From Burkholderiaceae bacterium (GTDB lineage Bacteria > Pseudomonadota > Gammaproteobacteria > Burkholderiales > Burkholderiaceae_C): a stretch of 64,000 nucleotides of DNA. How positions within the stretch are numbered: the first letter of the stretch is position 1; every line of letters starts with the position of its first letter. Below, one piece after another: positions 8,445 through 16,964 of the stretch. The position numbers and the translations under genes were made by a program. Location: NCBI GenBank assembly GCA_024235915.1, contig JACKLO010000021.1, positions 1-64,000 on the forward strand, written 5' to 3'. The notes beneath the pieces were generated by a model. The model was not told the DNA's origin. It searched no databases and was given only the letters and a program-made list of their open reading frames with translations.

Positions 8445-8911
8445 TGCCCACCCCCTGCTTTTTCGGCCGAGTTGGCCAGGAACTGGCCGATGAGGTTTTC
8501 CAGCACCACGGCCGACTGCGTCTGCGAGAAGCGGCCGCCGTCGGCCACCATCTCCTCGGCCGGGCCAGGCTCCAGGCCGATGTACTGGTCACCCAGCAGA
8601 CCGGAGGTGAGGATCTTGGCGGCCGTGTCCTTCGGGAACCTGAAGTCCTGCTGGATCTGCATTTTCACCACGCCCTCGTAGGTGACCGGGTCCAGCCCGA
8701 TGGAGGTGACGCTGCCCACCTTGACGCCCGCGCTGCGCACCGGCGCCCGCGGCTTCAGGCCCCCGATGTTCTGGAACTTGGCCGTCACCGTGTAGGTGGT
8801 GCCACCGTTGAAGCTGCCGAGGTTGGCGGCGCGGAAGGCCAGGAAGACCAGCGCCAGCAGGCCCAGCAGCACGAACAAGCCGACCAGGGTTTCGATGCCT
8901 TTGCGTCCCAT
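8441..8911 (-). CDS. mlaD: MlaD, MCE-domain substrate-binding subunit
   Basis: Inner-membrane-anchored MCE protein that forms the hexameric periplasmic ring of MlaFEDB. It is 156 residues long, with one N-terminal transmembrane helix (LVGLFVLLGLLALVFLAF), then a single MCE domain (YTVTAKFQNIGGLKPRAPVR..GVKVGSV) and the SGLLGDQYIGLEPG segment. The ATG at 8911 is preceded by AAGGA. An in-frame GTG at 8944 would overlap the mlaE stop as GTGA, like other junctions in this operon, and is the alternative start (11 residues longer). Confidence 0.93.
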   Translation of the reverse strand: MGRKGIETLVGLFVLLGLLALVFLAFRAANLGSFNGGTTYTVTAKFQNIGGLKPRAPVRSAGVKVGSVTSIGLDPVTYEGVVKMQIQQDFRFPKDTAAKILTSGLLGDQYIGLEPGPAEEMVADGGRFSQTQSAVVLENLIGQFLANSAEKAGGGQ

Positions 8912-8940
8912 CACTCTTGATTCCTTGTCGCCCGACGATG

Positions 8941-9720
8941 TCACGGCGTGGAGAACATCAGCGCGGTGAGCACGAAGTCCATGCCCAGCACACCCAGCGA
9001 CGCGATCACCACCGTGCGCGTCGTCGCATACGCCACGCCTTCCGGCGTCGCCTCGGTCTCATAGCCCTGATAGAGCGCCACCGCGGTGCAGATCACGCCG
9101 AACACGGCGGCCTTGACGAGGCCGTTGCCAACGTCACGCCACACGTCCACCCCGCTCTGCATGATGGACCAGAAGTTGCCGCCATCCACGCCGATCAGCC
9201 CCACGGCCACCACCCAGGCCCCAAGGATGCCGACGGCCGAGAACATCGCTGCCAGCAGGGGCATGGCGACGATGCCGCCGATGAAGCGCGGCGCCAGCAC
9301 CCTCTGGCGCGGGTCTACCGCCATCAACTCCATGGCCGCCAGCTGCTCGCCCGCCTTCATCAGGCCGATCTCGGCCGTCAGCGACGTGCCGGCACGGCCG
9401 GCGAACAGCAGCGCCGTCACCACCGGGCCCAGCTCACGCACCAGCGACAGGTTGACGATCAGCCCCAGGCTTTCGGTGGCGCCGTAGGTGACCAACGCGT
9501 AATACATCTGCAGCGCCAGCACGAAACCCACAGCCATGCCCGAGGCCAGGATGATGAGCAGCGAGCGGTTGCCGATGGCGTGGATCTGGTGCACCACCAG
9601 ATAGAAGCGACGCAGCGCGCCCGGCAGCACACGCAGCAGTTCCCAGAAGAAGGCCGCGGCATGGCCGAGGCCCTGCAGCATGGCCAGCGTGCGCGCACCC
9701 AGGGCAGCGACGAAGTTCAC
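8941..9720 (-). CDS. mlaE: MlaE, permease of the Mla ABC transporter
   Basis: Integral membrane subunit of the phospholipid transporter, 259 residues, with the MlaE (DUF140) pattern: an N-terminal amphipathic helix, YLVVHQIHAIGNRSLLI, the GxAVGFVLALQ helix, RELGPVVTALLFAGRAG, TAEIGLMKAGEQ and LAMELM-type segments. The GTG start overlaps the mlaF stop (GTGA). Confidence 0.95.
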   Translation of the reverse strand: MNFVAALGARTLAMLQGLGHAAAFFWELLRVLPGALRRFYLVVHQIHAIGNRSLLIILASGMAVGFVLALQMYYALVTYGATESLGLIVNLSLVRELGPVVTALLFAGRAGTSLTAEIGLMKAGEQLAAMELMAVDPRQRVLAPRFIGGIVAMPLLAAMFSAVGILGAWVVAVGLIGVDGGNFWSIMQSGVDVWRDVGNGLVKAAVFGVICTAVALYQGYETEATPEGVAYATTRTVVIASLGVLGMDFVLTALMFSTP

Positions 9721-10529
9721 GACAGCTGCACCCCGAAGTCGTCGGCCAGTTCCAGGGCCGGGTAATGGAATTTCACCGGCCCGTCGGGTTCGCCGCGCAC
9801 AAACTGCCGCACCTCGGGGTCATTCGAGTCCATCAGGTCCTTGGGCGTGCCCTGGGCCACGATGCGCCCGCCGGTGGCCAGCAGCACCACCCAGTCGCTG
9901 ATCGCCATGCACTCCGGCACGTCGTGCGAGATCACCAGCGACGTGGCACCGGTGGCGTCGTTGAGCGTGCGGATCAGCTGCGCGGCCACGCCCATGCTGA
10001 TCAGGTCCAGCCCGGCGAAGGGCTCGTCATACATGATCAATTCCGGGTCGAGCGCAATGGCTCGCGCCAGCGCGATGCGCCGCGCCATGCCGCCGGAGAC
10101 TTCGGAGATCTTCAGCCCCGCCGCGCCGCGCAGGCCCACGGCATTGAGCTTCATCAGCACGATGTCGCGGATCATCGCCTCGGGCAGGTCCGTGTGCTCG
10201 CGCAGCGGGAAGGCCACGTTGTCGAACACGCTGAGGTCGGTGAACAGCGCGCCGAACTGGAACAGCATGCCCAGCCGCCGCCGCACACCGTGCATCTGCG
10301 CCTGGTTGCGGATGTCCAGCACCTGGCCGTCGAACACCACGCGGCCGCTGTTCGGCGCATGCACACCGCCGATCAGGCGCAGCAGTGTAGTCTTGCCGCA
10401 CCCCGAGCCTCCCAGCACCGCCGTGACCTTGCCGCGCATGAAGCGGAGTGACACGTCGTTCAGGATGGTGCGACGTTCGTCGTAGCCGAACGTGACGCGG
10501 TCGATCTCGATCAGGGCGTCGGAAGGCAA
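9717..10529 (-). CDS. mlaF: MlaF, ATPase of the Mla ABC transporter
   Basis: Cytoplasmic ATPase powering MlaE-mediated phospholipid transport. The 270-residue protein has Walker A GGSGCGKTT (about 40-48), signature SGGMARR (145-151), Walker B LIMYDEP (164-170) and the switch histidine in ISHDVPE. The only start that gives the conserved N-terminus (ALIEIDRVTFGY) is a TTG at 10529; no in-frame ATG or GTG lies just upstream. It is the first gene of the mlaF-E-D-A-C-B operon. The 152-bp gap to the divergent VanZ-like gene holds the promoters, which I cannot define. Confidence 0.95.
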   Translation of the reverse strand: MPSDALIEIDRVTFGYDERRTILNDVSLRFMRGKVTAVLGGSGCGKTTLLRLIGGVHAPNSGRVVFDGQVLDIRNQAQMHGVRRRLGMLFQFGALFTDLSVFDNVAFPLREHTDLPEAMIRDIVLMKLNAVGLRGAAGLKISEVSGGMARRIALARAIALDPELIMYDEPFAGLDLISMGVAAQLIRTLNDATGATSLVISHDVPECMAISDWVVLLATGGRIVAQGTPKDLMDSNDPEVRQFVRGEPDGPVKFHYPALELADDFGVQLS

Positions 10530-10681
10530 ACCGGGCGGGTGCAGGCCCGGTGGCCCGCGGTGATGGACAGGTCGTCAGATTGTGTCATGCGGTCTTCGAC
10601 CCTCCGGGTTCACCCGGATTTCGCGATGTAAAGCGTTGTATGGGCTTGCATGCCGGCACGCGCGGGGAGAATCCGGGCGCC

Positions 10682-11872
10682 GTGACCCCTGCCCTGCCAC
10701 CTTCACCGCAAGACGCCGCAGACCGCGCCGCACCCCACCCCGCGTCCCGCCTCTGGACCTGGACAGGCGGCGTCGTGGCCGCGCTCATCCTCTACGGCAG
10801 CTGGTTCCCGTTCGACTGGATCCGCCCGCATCCGGACGACGTGTCGTGGGCGCTCACCAACTTTGACCTCTGGACCGGCCGGGGTGACCTGCTGGGCAAC
10901 GTCGCCCTGTTCCTGCCCTGGGGCTTGGCCGCCGGCCTGGCCGCGGCGGACCGGGGCGGTCGCTCCTGGACCTGGGCGCTGATGGGTGGTGCCGGCCTCG
11001 CCTTGCTGGCGCAGGCCGGCCAGTTCTTCGAGGCGCACCGCGACCCCCGCTGGGCCGACGTGGTGTGGAACCTCGTCGGCGCCGGGCTCGGGGGGGCCGC
11101 GTCGGGCATGGCGCCTCGGCTGGCCCGTCGGCCCGGCGCCGCCGCGTGCACACTGCTGATCGGCAGCGCAGCGGCCGCGTGGCTGCCCTGGTGGCCGAGC
11201 CTGGACCCGGCACGGCTGCAGCGGCACTGGGACCGATTGATCGAACTCGGCGCGTGGCAGGGTCCCGAGGCCGCGATGATGGCCGCGCTGACGCTGGTGG
11301 CCGGCTGTGGCGCGGCCGGGCTGCTCGGCGGGCAAACCGCCGTCCACGGGCCGGCCCGCACACCGTTCAGCGGCATCGTCGCGGCCGGCCTGGGGGTGAT
11401 GCTGGGTCAGGCGCTGGTGCCGGGCAGCCGCTTCAGTGCCGGTGGTGTGCTCGGCGGCCTGCTCGGCATCGGGCTGGCGCTGGGCCTGTGGCGTCACCCG
11501 CGCGCCACGGCCGTGGTGCTGGGCGCGCTGCAGGTGCTCGGTGGTCTGGCGCCGTTCGACATCCAGCCGCAGCCGGTGCAGGCCCTGCACTGGCTGCCCT
11601 TCGAGGCCCTTCTGGGGGGCTCGATGCTCGGCAACGCCCAGGCCCTGGCGCGCGACGCCTGGCTGTGGGGCTGCGCCCTGTGGTTCGCCCGCCGGGGCGG
11701 CTGGGCGCTGGCACCCACCACGGCCGCCTGTGCCGCGTTGGCACTGGCGGTGGAAGCGGTGCAGTGCTGGATGCCGTCGCGCACGGCGGACGTGACGCCG
11801 GCGCTGATCGTGCTGGGGCTGGGGTGGGGGCTGGCAGCCTGGCGCGCCGCCCACCGGTCACCGCGGGCCTGA
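10682..11872 (+). CDS. VanZ-like multi-span membrane protein
   Basis: 396-residue integral membrane protein with about ten hydrophobic segments. The N-terminal half has the VanZ-like pattern: LILYGSWFPFDW, then DLLGNVALFLPWGLAAG and an acidic/aromatic QFFEAHRDPRWADVVWNLVGAGLG segment. The second half repeats a similar layout (PFDIQPQP..LPFEALLGG, WMPSRTADVTPALI), suggesting two fused VanZ-like units. The start is taken as GTG 10682, behind a GGGGAGA element; an ATG at 10640 would add 14 residues. VanZ-like proteins are frequent in XrtA exopolysaccharide loci but their role there is unknown. Its last 15 bp overlap the convergent polymerase gene. Confidence 0.8.
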   Translation: MTPALPPSPQDAADRAAPHPASRLWTWTGGVVAALILYGSWFPFDWIRPHPDDVSWALTNFDLWTGRGDLLGNVALFLPWGLAAGLAAADRGGRSWTWALMGGAGLALLAQAGQFFEAHRDPRWADVVWNLVGAGLGGAASGMAPRLARRPGAAACTLLIGSAAAAWLPWWPSLDPARLQRHWDRLIELGAWQGPEAAMMAALTLVAGCGAAGLLGGQTAVHGPARTPFSGIVAAGLGVMLGQALVPGSRFSAGGVLGGLLGIGLALGLWRHPRATAVVLGALQVLGGLAPFDIQPQPVQALHWLPFEALLGGSMLGNAQALARDAWLWGCALWFARRGGWALAPTTAACAALALAVEAVQCWMPSRTADVTPALIVLGLGWGLAAWRAAHRSPRA

Positions 11873-14290
11873 CCGCGACACAGGCGTAGGCCCTGGCACC
11901 GTCGCGGCAGGGCCGGGCGCACGCAGCGTCGCCGCCACACCCAGCAGCCACAGGAATGCAAACGCCACGCGCGGAATGTCCAGCAGGCTGTCGAAGGCCC
12001 CGACGATCAGGAAGCCGACGATGCCTGCCAGCAGCGGTGGTGCCAACGGGTGGCGGCGCGCGCGGCCGAGGGTGAGCCGTGCGATGGCAAACGCCAGCAA
12101 CGCGGTGAAACCGATCAGCCCCAGCCACCCTTGCTCGATGCGCAGGTGCAGGCCCAGGTTCTTGGCGTGCCACGGCAGGTGATAGCGGTCGCTGGACGGC
12201 AGCCAGCGCGCCAGGCCTTCGTCGAAGCCCCCGTTGTGCAGCAGGCTGCGGCCCAGGCTGTCGGTGACTTCGATCTCGTCCAGACGGATCCAGCCGCCGC
12301 GCGAGGACAGTGCCACCGAGAACACCGGCTGCTGCCAATGCGGCATGGCCTTCAGCACCAGTTGGCCGGCTTGCCAGCCATCAGCCGGGTCCACGGGCCT
12401 CGGGCGCAGCGGCACTTCCGCGGCGCTGCAGCCGTTGTCGTACAGCAGATGCTTGCTGCACACCTCGACATGCAGTCGCACGGGGGTCTCGACCGCCGCG
12501 CGCCAGCGAACCTCCATGCCGCCCACCGGTGCGTCGATGCGCTGTGACATCCGGAAGAGTTCACCGAAACCAAGCGTGTGCTTCCCGGAGGTCAGGACCA
12601 GCGTGCCGCCGCCTTCTCGCGGCTGCCACCGGTAGTCACCCACTTGGTCAGTCGTCTGACCGCTCAGCGCAAAGTGCGCGGCAAAGCGGCCCGTGCCGAT
12701 GCCCAACCACGTAGACAGCCCATCGTCGGCCAGTGAGAGGCTCCGTGACCAGTGGTCCATGCGCACCTGCCAATCACCGCCCGCAGCCGCCAGCCGGCCC
12801 TCGAGGTAGCGCCCACCACCGAAGGAGCCGGCGACAAAGCCGGTCACGGCCAGGGCACCGAGCAACGCCATACGCCAGCGCACCTCGGCTGGGCCACGCC
12901 ATGCGGGAAGGTGTGCCGACAGGGCGGCCATGGTCGCCATGACCAGCACGCCACCGGCCATCACCCAGCGGCCGGGCCCCTCGCCCCAGTGCACGGCGAC
13001 GCCCACCGCCGCAGCCGCCGTTGCGCCCCATGCCGCCCAGCCGAACAGATCGTGCCGGCGCGACGGGTACCAAGCCAGCACCGCCAGGCCGGCGCAGCCT
13101 GCATAGAGCAGGTAGGGGGCCTTCCACGCCATGGGCACCGCCAATGCGGCCGACACGATCGGCGTCGCCGCCAGCAGTCCCCCGACCATGGCCAGCAATC
13201 GGCGACCTCCTTGCCCGACCTCCCTGTCCGGGGCACCGCGCCCGCCCCAGAGCAGCACAGCAGCCAGGCCCCAAAGCGCGCCAAGGCCACGCCATCCGCT
13301 GCTCGAGAAGGCCATCACGGCGGCCAGGCCGAACAGCAGCACCCAGACCGCGAACACCGCCGAGCTGGCCTTCGTCATCGCCGTTCGACGGGCCGTCATG
13401 GCCCACCACACCAACACCCCCACCGCCACGCCCAGATAGAGGCCTCGAGAGAAGGTGGTCAGGATCGCGTAACCCGCCAGGCACAGCACCGCGATCGCCA
13501 TCGACAGGGCCATGTTGGACTTCACCCGCCAGGCGGCCCAGAGGGCGAATGGCAGGGTCAAGGCGAGGAAGCCATCCAGCCCCGCACCGCCGATGTGGGT
13601 TTCCCAGAACAGCGCAGTAGTGCGGTAGTCGGTGGTGAAGTTGACCAGCCCCGTCCAGGCCCAGCGTTCCCACGAGGCCAAGATCGCGACCACGGCCAGG
13701 CCGGATCCGGCACCCCAGCCCAGGGCATCGGCCGCCGCCTCGGGCTCCCGTGCCTGCCACAGTTGCCACAGGGGCCATGCCAAAAGCGCCCAGACCAGCG
13801 GCTTGATCGTCCGCAGCACGTTCAACGGCTCTTGCCAACCGTGCCACCAGTGCCAGGCCTGACCATCGCCTGTCCAAGCCCCGGCGTCCAGCAAGCCTCG
13901 CCACACGCTGACGCCGGCCACCGCCACATAGACGACGACCAGCAGCCACCAGACCCGGGCAGCACCGTCGGCCGCGGGACGAGGGAGCGGGCCATCGGCT
14001 GCAACCAGCCGTGCGAAGCTGCCCGCTAGCAGGGCGAGCAGCATGAGGTCGAACTCCTCAACCAGCATCCAGCCGGTCCACGGTGCGAGCCCCGCCACGG
14101 GCAGAGCTGCCAGCAGGGCGGCCATCCCCCACAGGGGGCGCCAGCAGGCCAGGCCGGCCATGAGGACGACACCTGCCAAGGTCGACGCCGGAGACAAAGG
14201 ATGGCGGGTCGACAACAACACCGCAGCGCACAAGCAGGAAAGCGCCGTGCAAGCGGCCACCAGCCGGCCTGGCATCGTCGGGCCGTTCAC
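11858..14290 (-). CDS. O-antigen ligase/Wzy-like membrane protein with inserted periplasmic domain
   Basis: An 810-residue polytopic membrane protein with about 14 predicted spans. The segment TTFSRGLYLGVAVGVLVWW matches the Wzy_C/WaaL core. Late in the protein, before the last spans, a soluble region of about 160 residues (roughly 590-750) has alternating polar strands, an LLHNGGFDEGLARW motif and WIRLDEIEV. This looks like a carbohydrate-binding beta-sandwich. A role in joining or polymerising exported glycan is inferred from the fold and locus. It is transcribed toward the VanZ-like gene; the PLP decarboxylase lies 125 bp upstream on the same strand. Confidence 0.75.
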   Translation of the reverse strand: MNGPTMPGRLVAACTALSCLCAAVLLSTRHPLSPASTLAGVVLMAGLACWRPLWGMAALLAALPVAGLAPWTGWMLVEEFDLMLLALLAGSFARLVAADGPLPRPAADGAARVWWLLVVVYVAVAGVSVWRGLLDAGAWTGDGQAWHWWHGWQEPLNVLRTIKPLVWALLAWPLWQLWQAREPEAAADALGWGAGSGLAVVAILASWERWAWTGLVNFTTDYRTTALFWETHIGGAGLDGFLALTLPFALWAAWRVKSNMALSMAIAVLCLAGYAILTTFSRGLYLGVAVGVLVWWAMTARRTAMTKASSAVFAVWVLLFGLAAVMAFSSSGWRGLGALWGLAAVLLWGGRGAPDREVGQGGRRLLAMVGGLLAATPIVSAALAVPMAWKAPYLLYAGCAGLAVLAWYPSRRHDLFGWAAWGATAAAAVGVAVHWGEGPGRWVMAGGVLVMATMAALSAHLPAWRGPAEVRWRMALLGALAVTGFVAGSFGGGRYLEGRLAAAGGDWQVRMDHWSRSLSLADDGLSTWLGIGTGRFAAHFALSGQTTDQVGDYRWQPREGGGTLVLTSGKHTLGFGELFRMSQRIDAPVGGMEVRWRAAVETPVRLHVEVCSKHLLYDNGCSAAEVPLRPRPVDPADGWQAGQLVLKAMPHWQQPVFSVALSSRGGWIRLDEIEVTDSLGRSLLHNGGFDEGLARWLPSSDRYHLPWHAKNLGLHLRIEQGWLGLIGFTALLAFAIARLTLGRARRHPLAPPLLAGIVGFLIVGAFDSLLDIPRVAFAFLWLLGVAATLRAPGPAATVPGPTPVSRSGPR

Positions 14291-14414
14291 GCGTTCACCC
14301 GCTGTCGACTCGGATCGGCGTAGCCGTCACCCCGCCCGCACCATTCGGTGCTCGCCGCGGACCTGCCGCTCGGCCGCGCAGGCTCACCTTGCCCATCGAC
14401 CTGCCACGGCATAG

Positions 14415-15665
14415 TCAGACCAGCACCTCCGTAACGCCAGGATGGCCCAGAAAGGTTTGCGGGCTGGCGCTTGCGCCGTACGCCCCCGACTGGAAGATCA
14501 CAGCCAGGTCGCCGACCTCGGCCTGCGGAAGACTCATCCGGTCGGCCAGCAGGTCCAGCGGTGTGCACAGCGGTCCGACCACGGACGCGGGTTCGCGCGC
14601 TCCGCCCTCGGCCGAGGTGCCGGACCGCGTCACCAGGGTGACGGGGTAGTTCTTGCGGATGACCTGGCCAAAGTTGCCGCTGGCCGACAGGTGGTGGTTC
14701 AAGCCGCCATCACAGACCAGGAACACCTGGCCGCAGGACACCTTGCGATCGACGATGCGCGTGACATACACCCCCGCTTCGCCCACCAGATAGCGCCCCA
14801 GCTCGACCACGATCGCCGCCTGCGGCAGTTGCTGCCCCGCCCGCGTGCAGATGTCCTCCAGGTTGGCGCCGATGGACGCCAGGTCCAGCCGCTGCTCGCC
14901 AGGAAAGTAGGGGATGCCGAAGCCCCCGCCCAGATTCAGGAACTTCACGGGCGAGGGCGCCAGGTCGGCCAGACGCAGGGCAAGGTCATAACTCTTGCGC
15001 TGGGCGTCGCAGATGCTCTCCGCCCGGAGGTTCTGTGAACCGGCAAACAGATGGAAGCCCTCGAAGGCCAGGCCGCCGGCCCGCACCAGGTCCATCGCCG
15101 CGCCCACCTGGTCCACGTCGATGCCGAACTGCTTGGGCCCGCCCCCCATCTTCATGCCCGACCCCTTGAGCTCGAAGTCGGGGTTCACGCGCAGGGCCAC
15201 GCGCGCTGGCAGGCCCAGTGCCTGTTGCAGCACCGCCAGCACCCGCAGCTCACGCAGGCTTTCCACGTTCACCAGCACGCCGGCGGCCAGCGCCTGCCTC
15301 AGCTCGGCGTCACGCTTGCCGGGGCCGGCGAAACTGATGTCCTGGGGGTCGGCACCGGCATCCAGCGCCACCTTCAGTTCGCCCGCCGACGCCACATCGA
15401 TGCCGTTCACCAGGCCGGCCATGAAGCCCACCACGGCAGGCATCGGATTGGCCTTCATCGCATAGTGCAGCTCCACCGCGGCGGGCAGCGCCGCGCGCAG
15501 CTCGGCGACACGCTGCTGCAGCAGCGCACGGCTGCAGGCGTAAAACGGCGTGCTGCCGACGCGCTCGGTCAGACGCGACAGCGGCATGCCGCCCACCAGC
15601 AGATCACCATCCGGCGTGACGGGGAACAGATGCATGGGGGCGTGTGTGGGCAGATCGCGGCTCAT
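14415..15665 (-). CDS. PLP-dependent decarboxylase, exosortase A-associated
   Basis: 416-residue fold-type III PLP enzyme of the diaminopimelate/ornithine decarboxylase group. The PLP lysine is in HYAMKANPMP (Lys71). Further landmarks are a glycine-rich phosphate site LNLGGGFGIPY, ELGRYLVGEAGVYVTR and the C-terminal GAYGAS active-site loop. It matches the decarboxylase found next to acyl-CoA ligase, ACP and hydrolases in XrtA loci (TIGR03099 type). The true substrate is unknown. It is the last gene of a ligase-beta-helix-decarboxylase run on the minus strand. Confidence 0.88.
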   Translation of the reverse strand: MSRDLPTHAPMHLFPVTPDGDLLVGGMPLSRLTERVGSTPFYACSRALLQQRVAELRAALPAAVELHYAMKANPMPAVVGFMAGLVNGIDVASAGELKVALDAGADPQDISFAGPGKRDAELRQALAAGVLVNVESLRELRVLAVLQQALGLPARVALRVNPDFELKGSGMKMGGGPKQFGIDVDQVGAAMDLVRAGGLAFEGFHLFAGSQNLRAESICDAQRKSYDLALRLADLAPSPVKFLNLGGGFGIPYFPGEQRLDLASIGANLEDICTRAGQQLPQAAIVVELGRYLVGEAGVYVTRIVDRKVSCGQVFLVCDGGLNHHLSASGNFGQVIRKNYPVTLVTRSGTSAEGGAREPASVVGPLCTPLDLLADRMSLPQAEVGDLAVIFQSGAYGASASPQTFLGHPGVTEVLV

Positions 15666-15716
15666 CGGCAGTGGGCACCAGTTCGTGGTCCAGGGCAGGG
15701 AACAGGCAGGGTTCGA

Positions 15717-16964
15717 CTACGGGCCGTGCAGGGCTCCGGGACGGGTGGGACGATATCCCAGCGGTTCGACGCGGCGGGGGTGGCCGTACTGGCCCGATGG
15801 CACCAACGACATACCCGCCACGACTTCCGGCTGCGGAACGACGAAACGCCACCCGCGCCCAGCGCGGAGCCTATAGTCGTGGTCATCGGGGGCCAGGAAC
15901 GCCTCGCGTTCGACCGACACCTCGTTCATGCGCGACACGCGGCCGGGTAGGTCGTGCCTGCCTGCCCCGCACAGCACGTTGTTCAGCAGCGTCACCTCGT
16001 CCGCCCCGGGCACCGCCCGCACGAACCGGCCGCCGGCCCGCCGGTCGTTCACCAGGGTGTTGCTGGCCACGAACAGGCGGTGGGGACCGCCGCGGTAGCC
16101 CTCCTGTCCGAACGTCACCAGGTGCCAGTTTTCGGCGCCGGGGCCTTGCTGCAGCACGTTGCCGACCAGCACGGCAAGACCGCCATTGGGCAGATCCACT
16201 TCATAGCTGGCCCGCCCTTCCGCCTCGTCAGTAATGCGGTTGCACCGGAGCTCATTCACCCGAGCGCGGCTCTTGACCAGGTGCCCAACGTTCCCGTGGT
16301 GGAAGTAGCTCGCGCTCACGCGCATGCGTCCGATCTCACCTGCGTAGAGGGCATGCGACTGCCCCTGGCCGTCGCCGAGCCATCCGAATTCGCAGCCGTC
16401 AACATCCAGCGTCATGCCACCTCGGTCAGGCCCGCCTCCGGTCAGGATGCCGCACTCGCTGTCCCAGAACAGGCAATGGCAGACCTGAAGCCGGCCCGCC
16501 TCGAACCGGATGCCGGCGCCGTTCCGGTGGGGCACCCGCACACCGACGAAGTCGATGTTTTCGATGTCGAATTGCCCATGACGCAGCACCCAGATCGCCT
16601 TGTCTTCGGCAGCCCGGCCATCGGCATGGATCCGCGCCTGACCGCCCACACCGCGGATGGTGAGCCGCTTCTGCAACCACACGGCCACGTCGCCACGGTA
16701 CTCGCCCGCTTCGATTTCCACCACGTCGCCATCGGCGGCGGCGCGTGCCGCAGCGGCGATCGTCGGCAGCGGACCACCCGGGCCCACGCGCCAGACACGG
16801 CCTGCCGCGGCCGGCTCCAGCGACGGCACCGAGGACGCAGCCCACGGCGGCGGCGGCGCAGGTGCCACGAAGGCTCGCGCCGAAGCGGCGGGCAGACCAG
16901 CGGCCGCGCCCGCTGCCGCCAGCACACCGAGCGCGGCGCGGCGCGACAGGTCGACCGAGGTCAG
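15717..16964 (-). CDS. Tat-exported right-handed beta-helix protein with a probable CTG start
   Basis: About 415 residues. The N-terminus has a twin-arginine motif DLSRRAALGVL followed by an Ala-rich hydrophobic core and a cut near ASARA. The body has parallel beta-helix repeats closely related to the protein at 3158-4324. No ATG gives this N-terminus. A CTG at 16964 overlaps the ligase stop as CTGA and has a GGAGG six bases upstream. The alternative is GTG at 16994 without a Shine-Dalgarno. It is coupled to the acyl-CoA ligase, so it probably belongs to the XrtA glycan pathway. No catalytic residues could be assigned. Confidence 0.8.
   Translation of the reverse strand: MTSVDLSRRAALGVLAAAGAAAGLPAASARAFVAPAPPPPWAASSVPSLEPAAAGRVWRVGPGGPLPTIAAAARAAADGDVVEIEAGEYRGDVAVWLQKRLTIRGVGGQARIHADGRAAEDKAIWVLRHGQFDIENIDFVGVRVPHRNGAGIRFEAGRLQVCHCLFWDSECGILTGGGPDRGGMTLDVDGCEFGWLGDGQGQSHALYAGEIGRMRVSASYFHHGNVGHLVKSRARVNELRCNRITDEAEGRASYEVDLPNGGLAVLVGNVLQQGPGAENWHLVTFGQEGYRGGPHRLFVASNTLVNDRRAGGRFVRAVPGADEVTLLNNVLCGAGRHDLPGRVSRMNEVSVEREAFLAPDDHDYRLRAGRGWRFVVPQPEVVAGMSLVPSGQYGHPRRVEPLGYRPTRPGALHGP

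Noticed and set aside
14287..14568. Small minus-strand frame spanning the gap between the polymerase and decarboxylase genes
   Set aside because: Mostly overlaps the decarboxylase 3' end, has no start context and no recognisable pattern.
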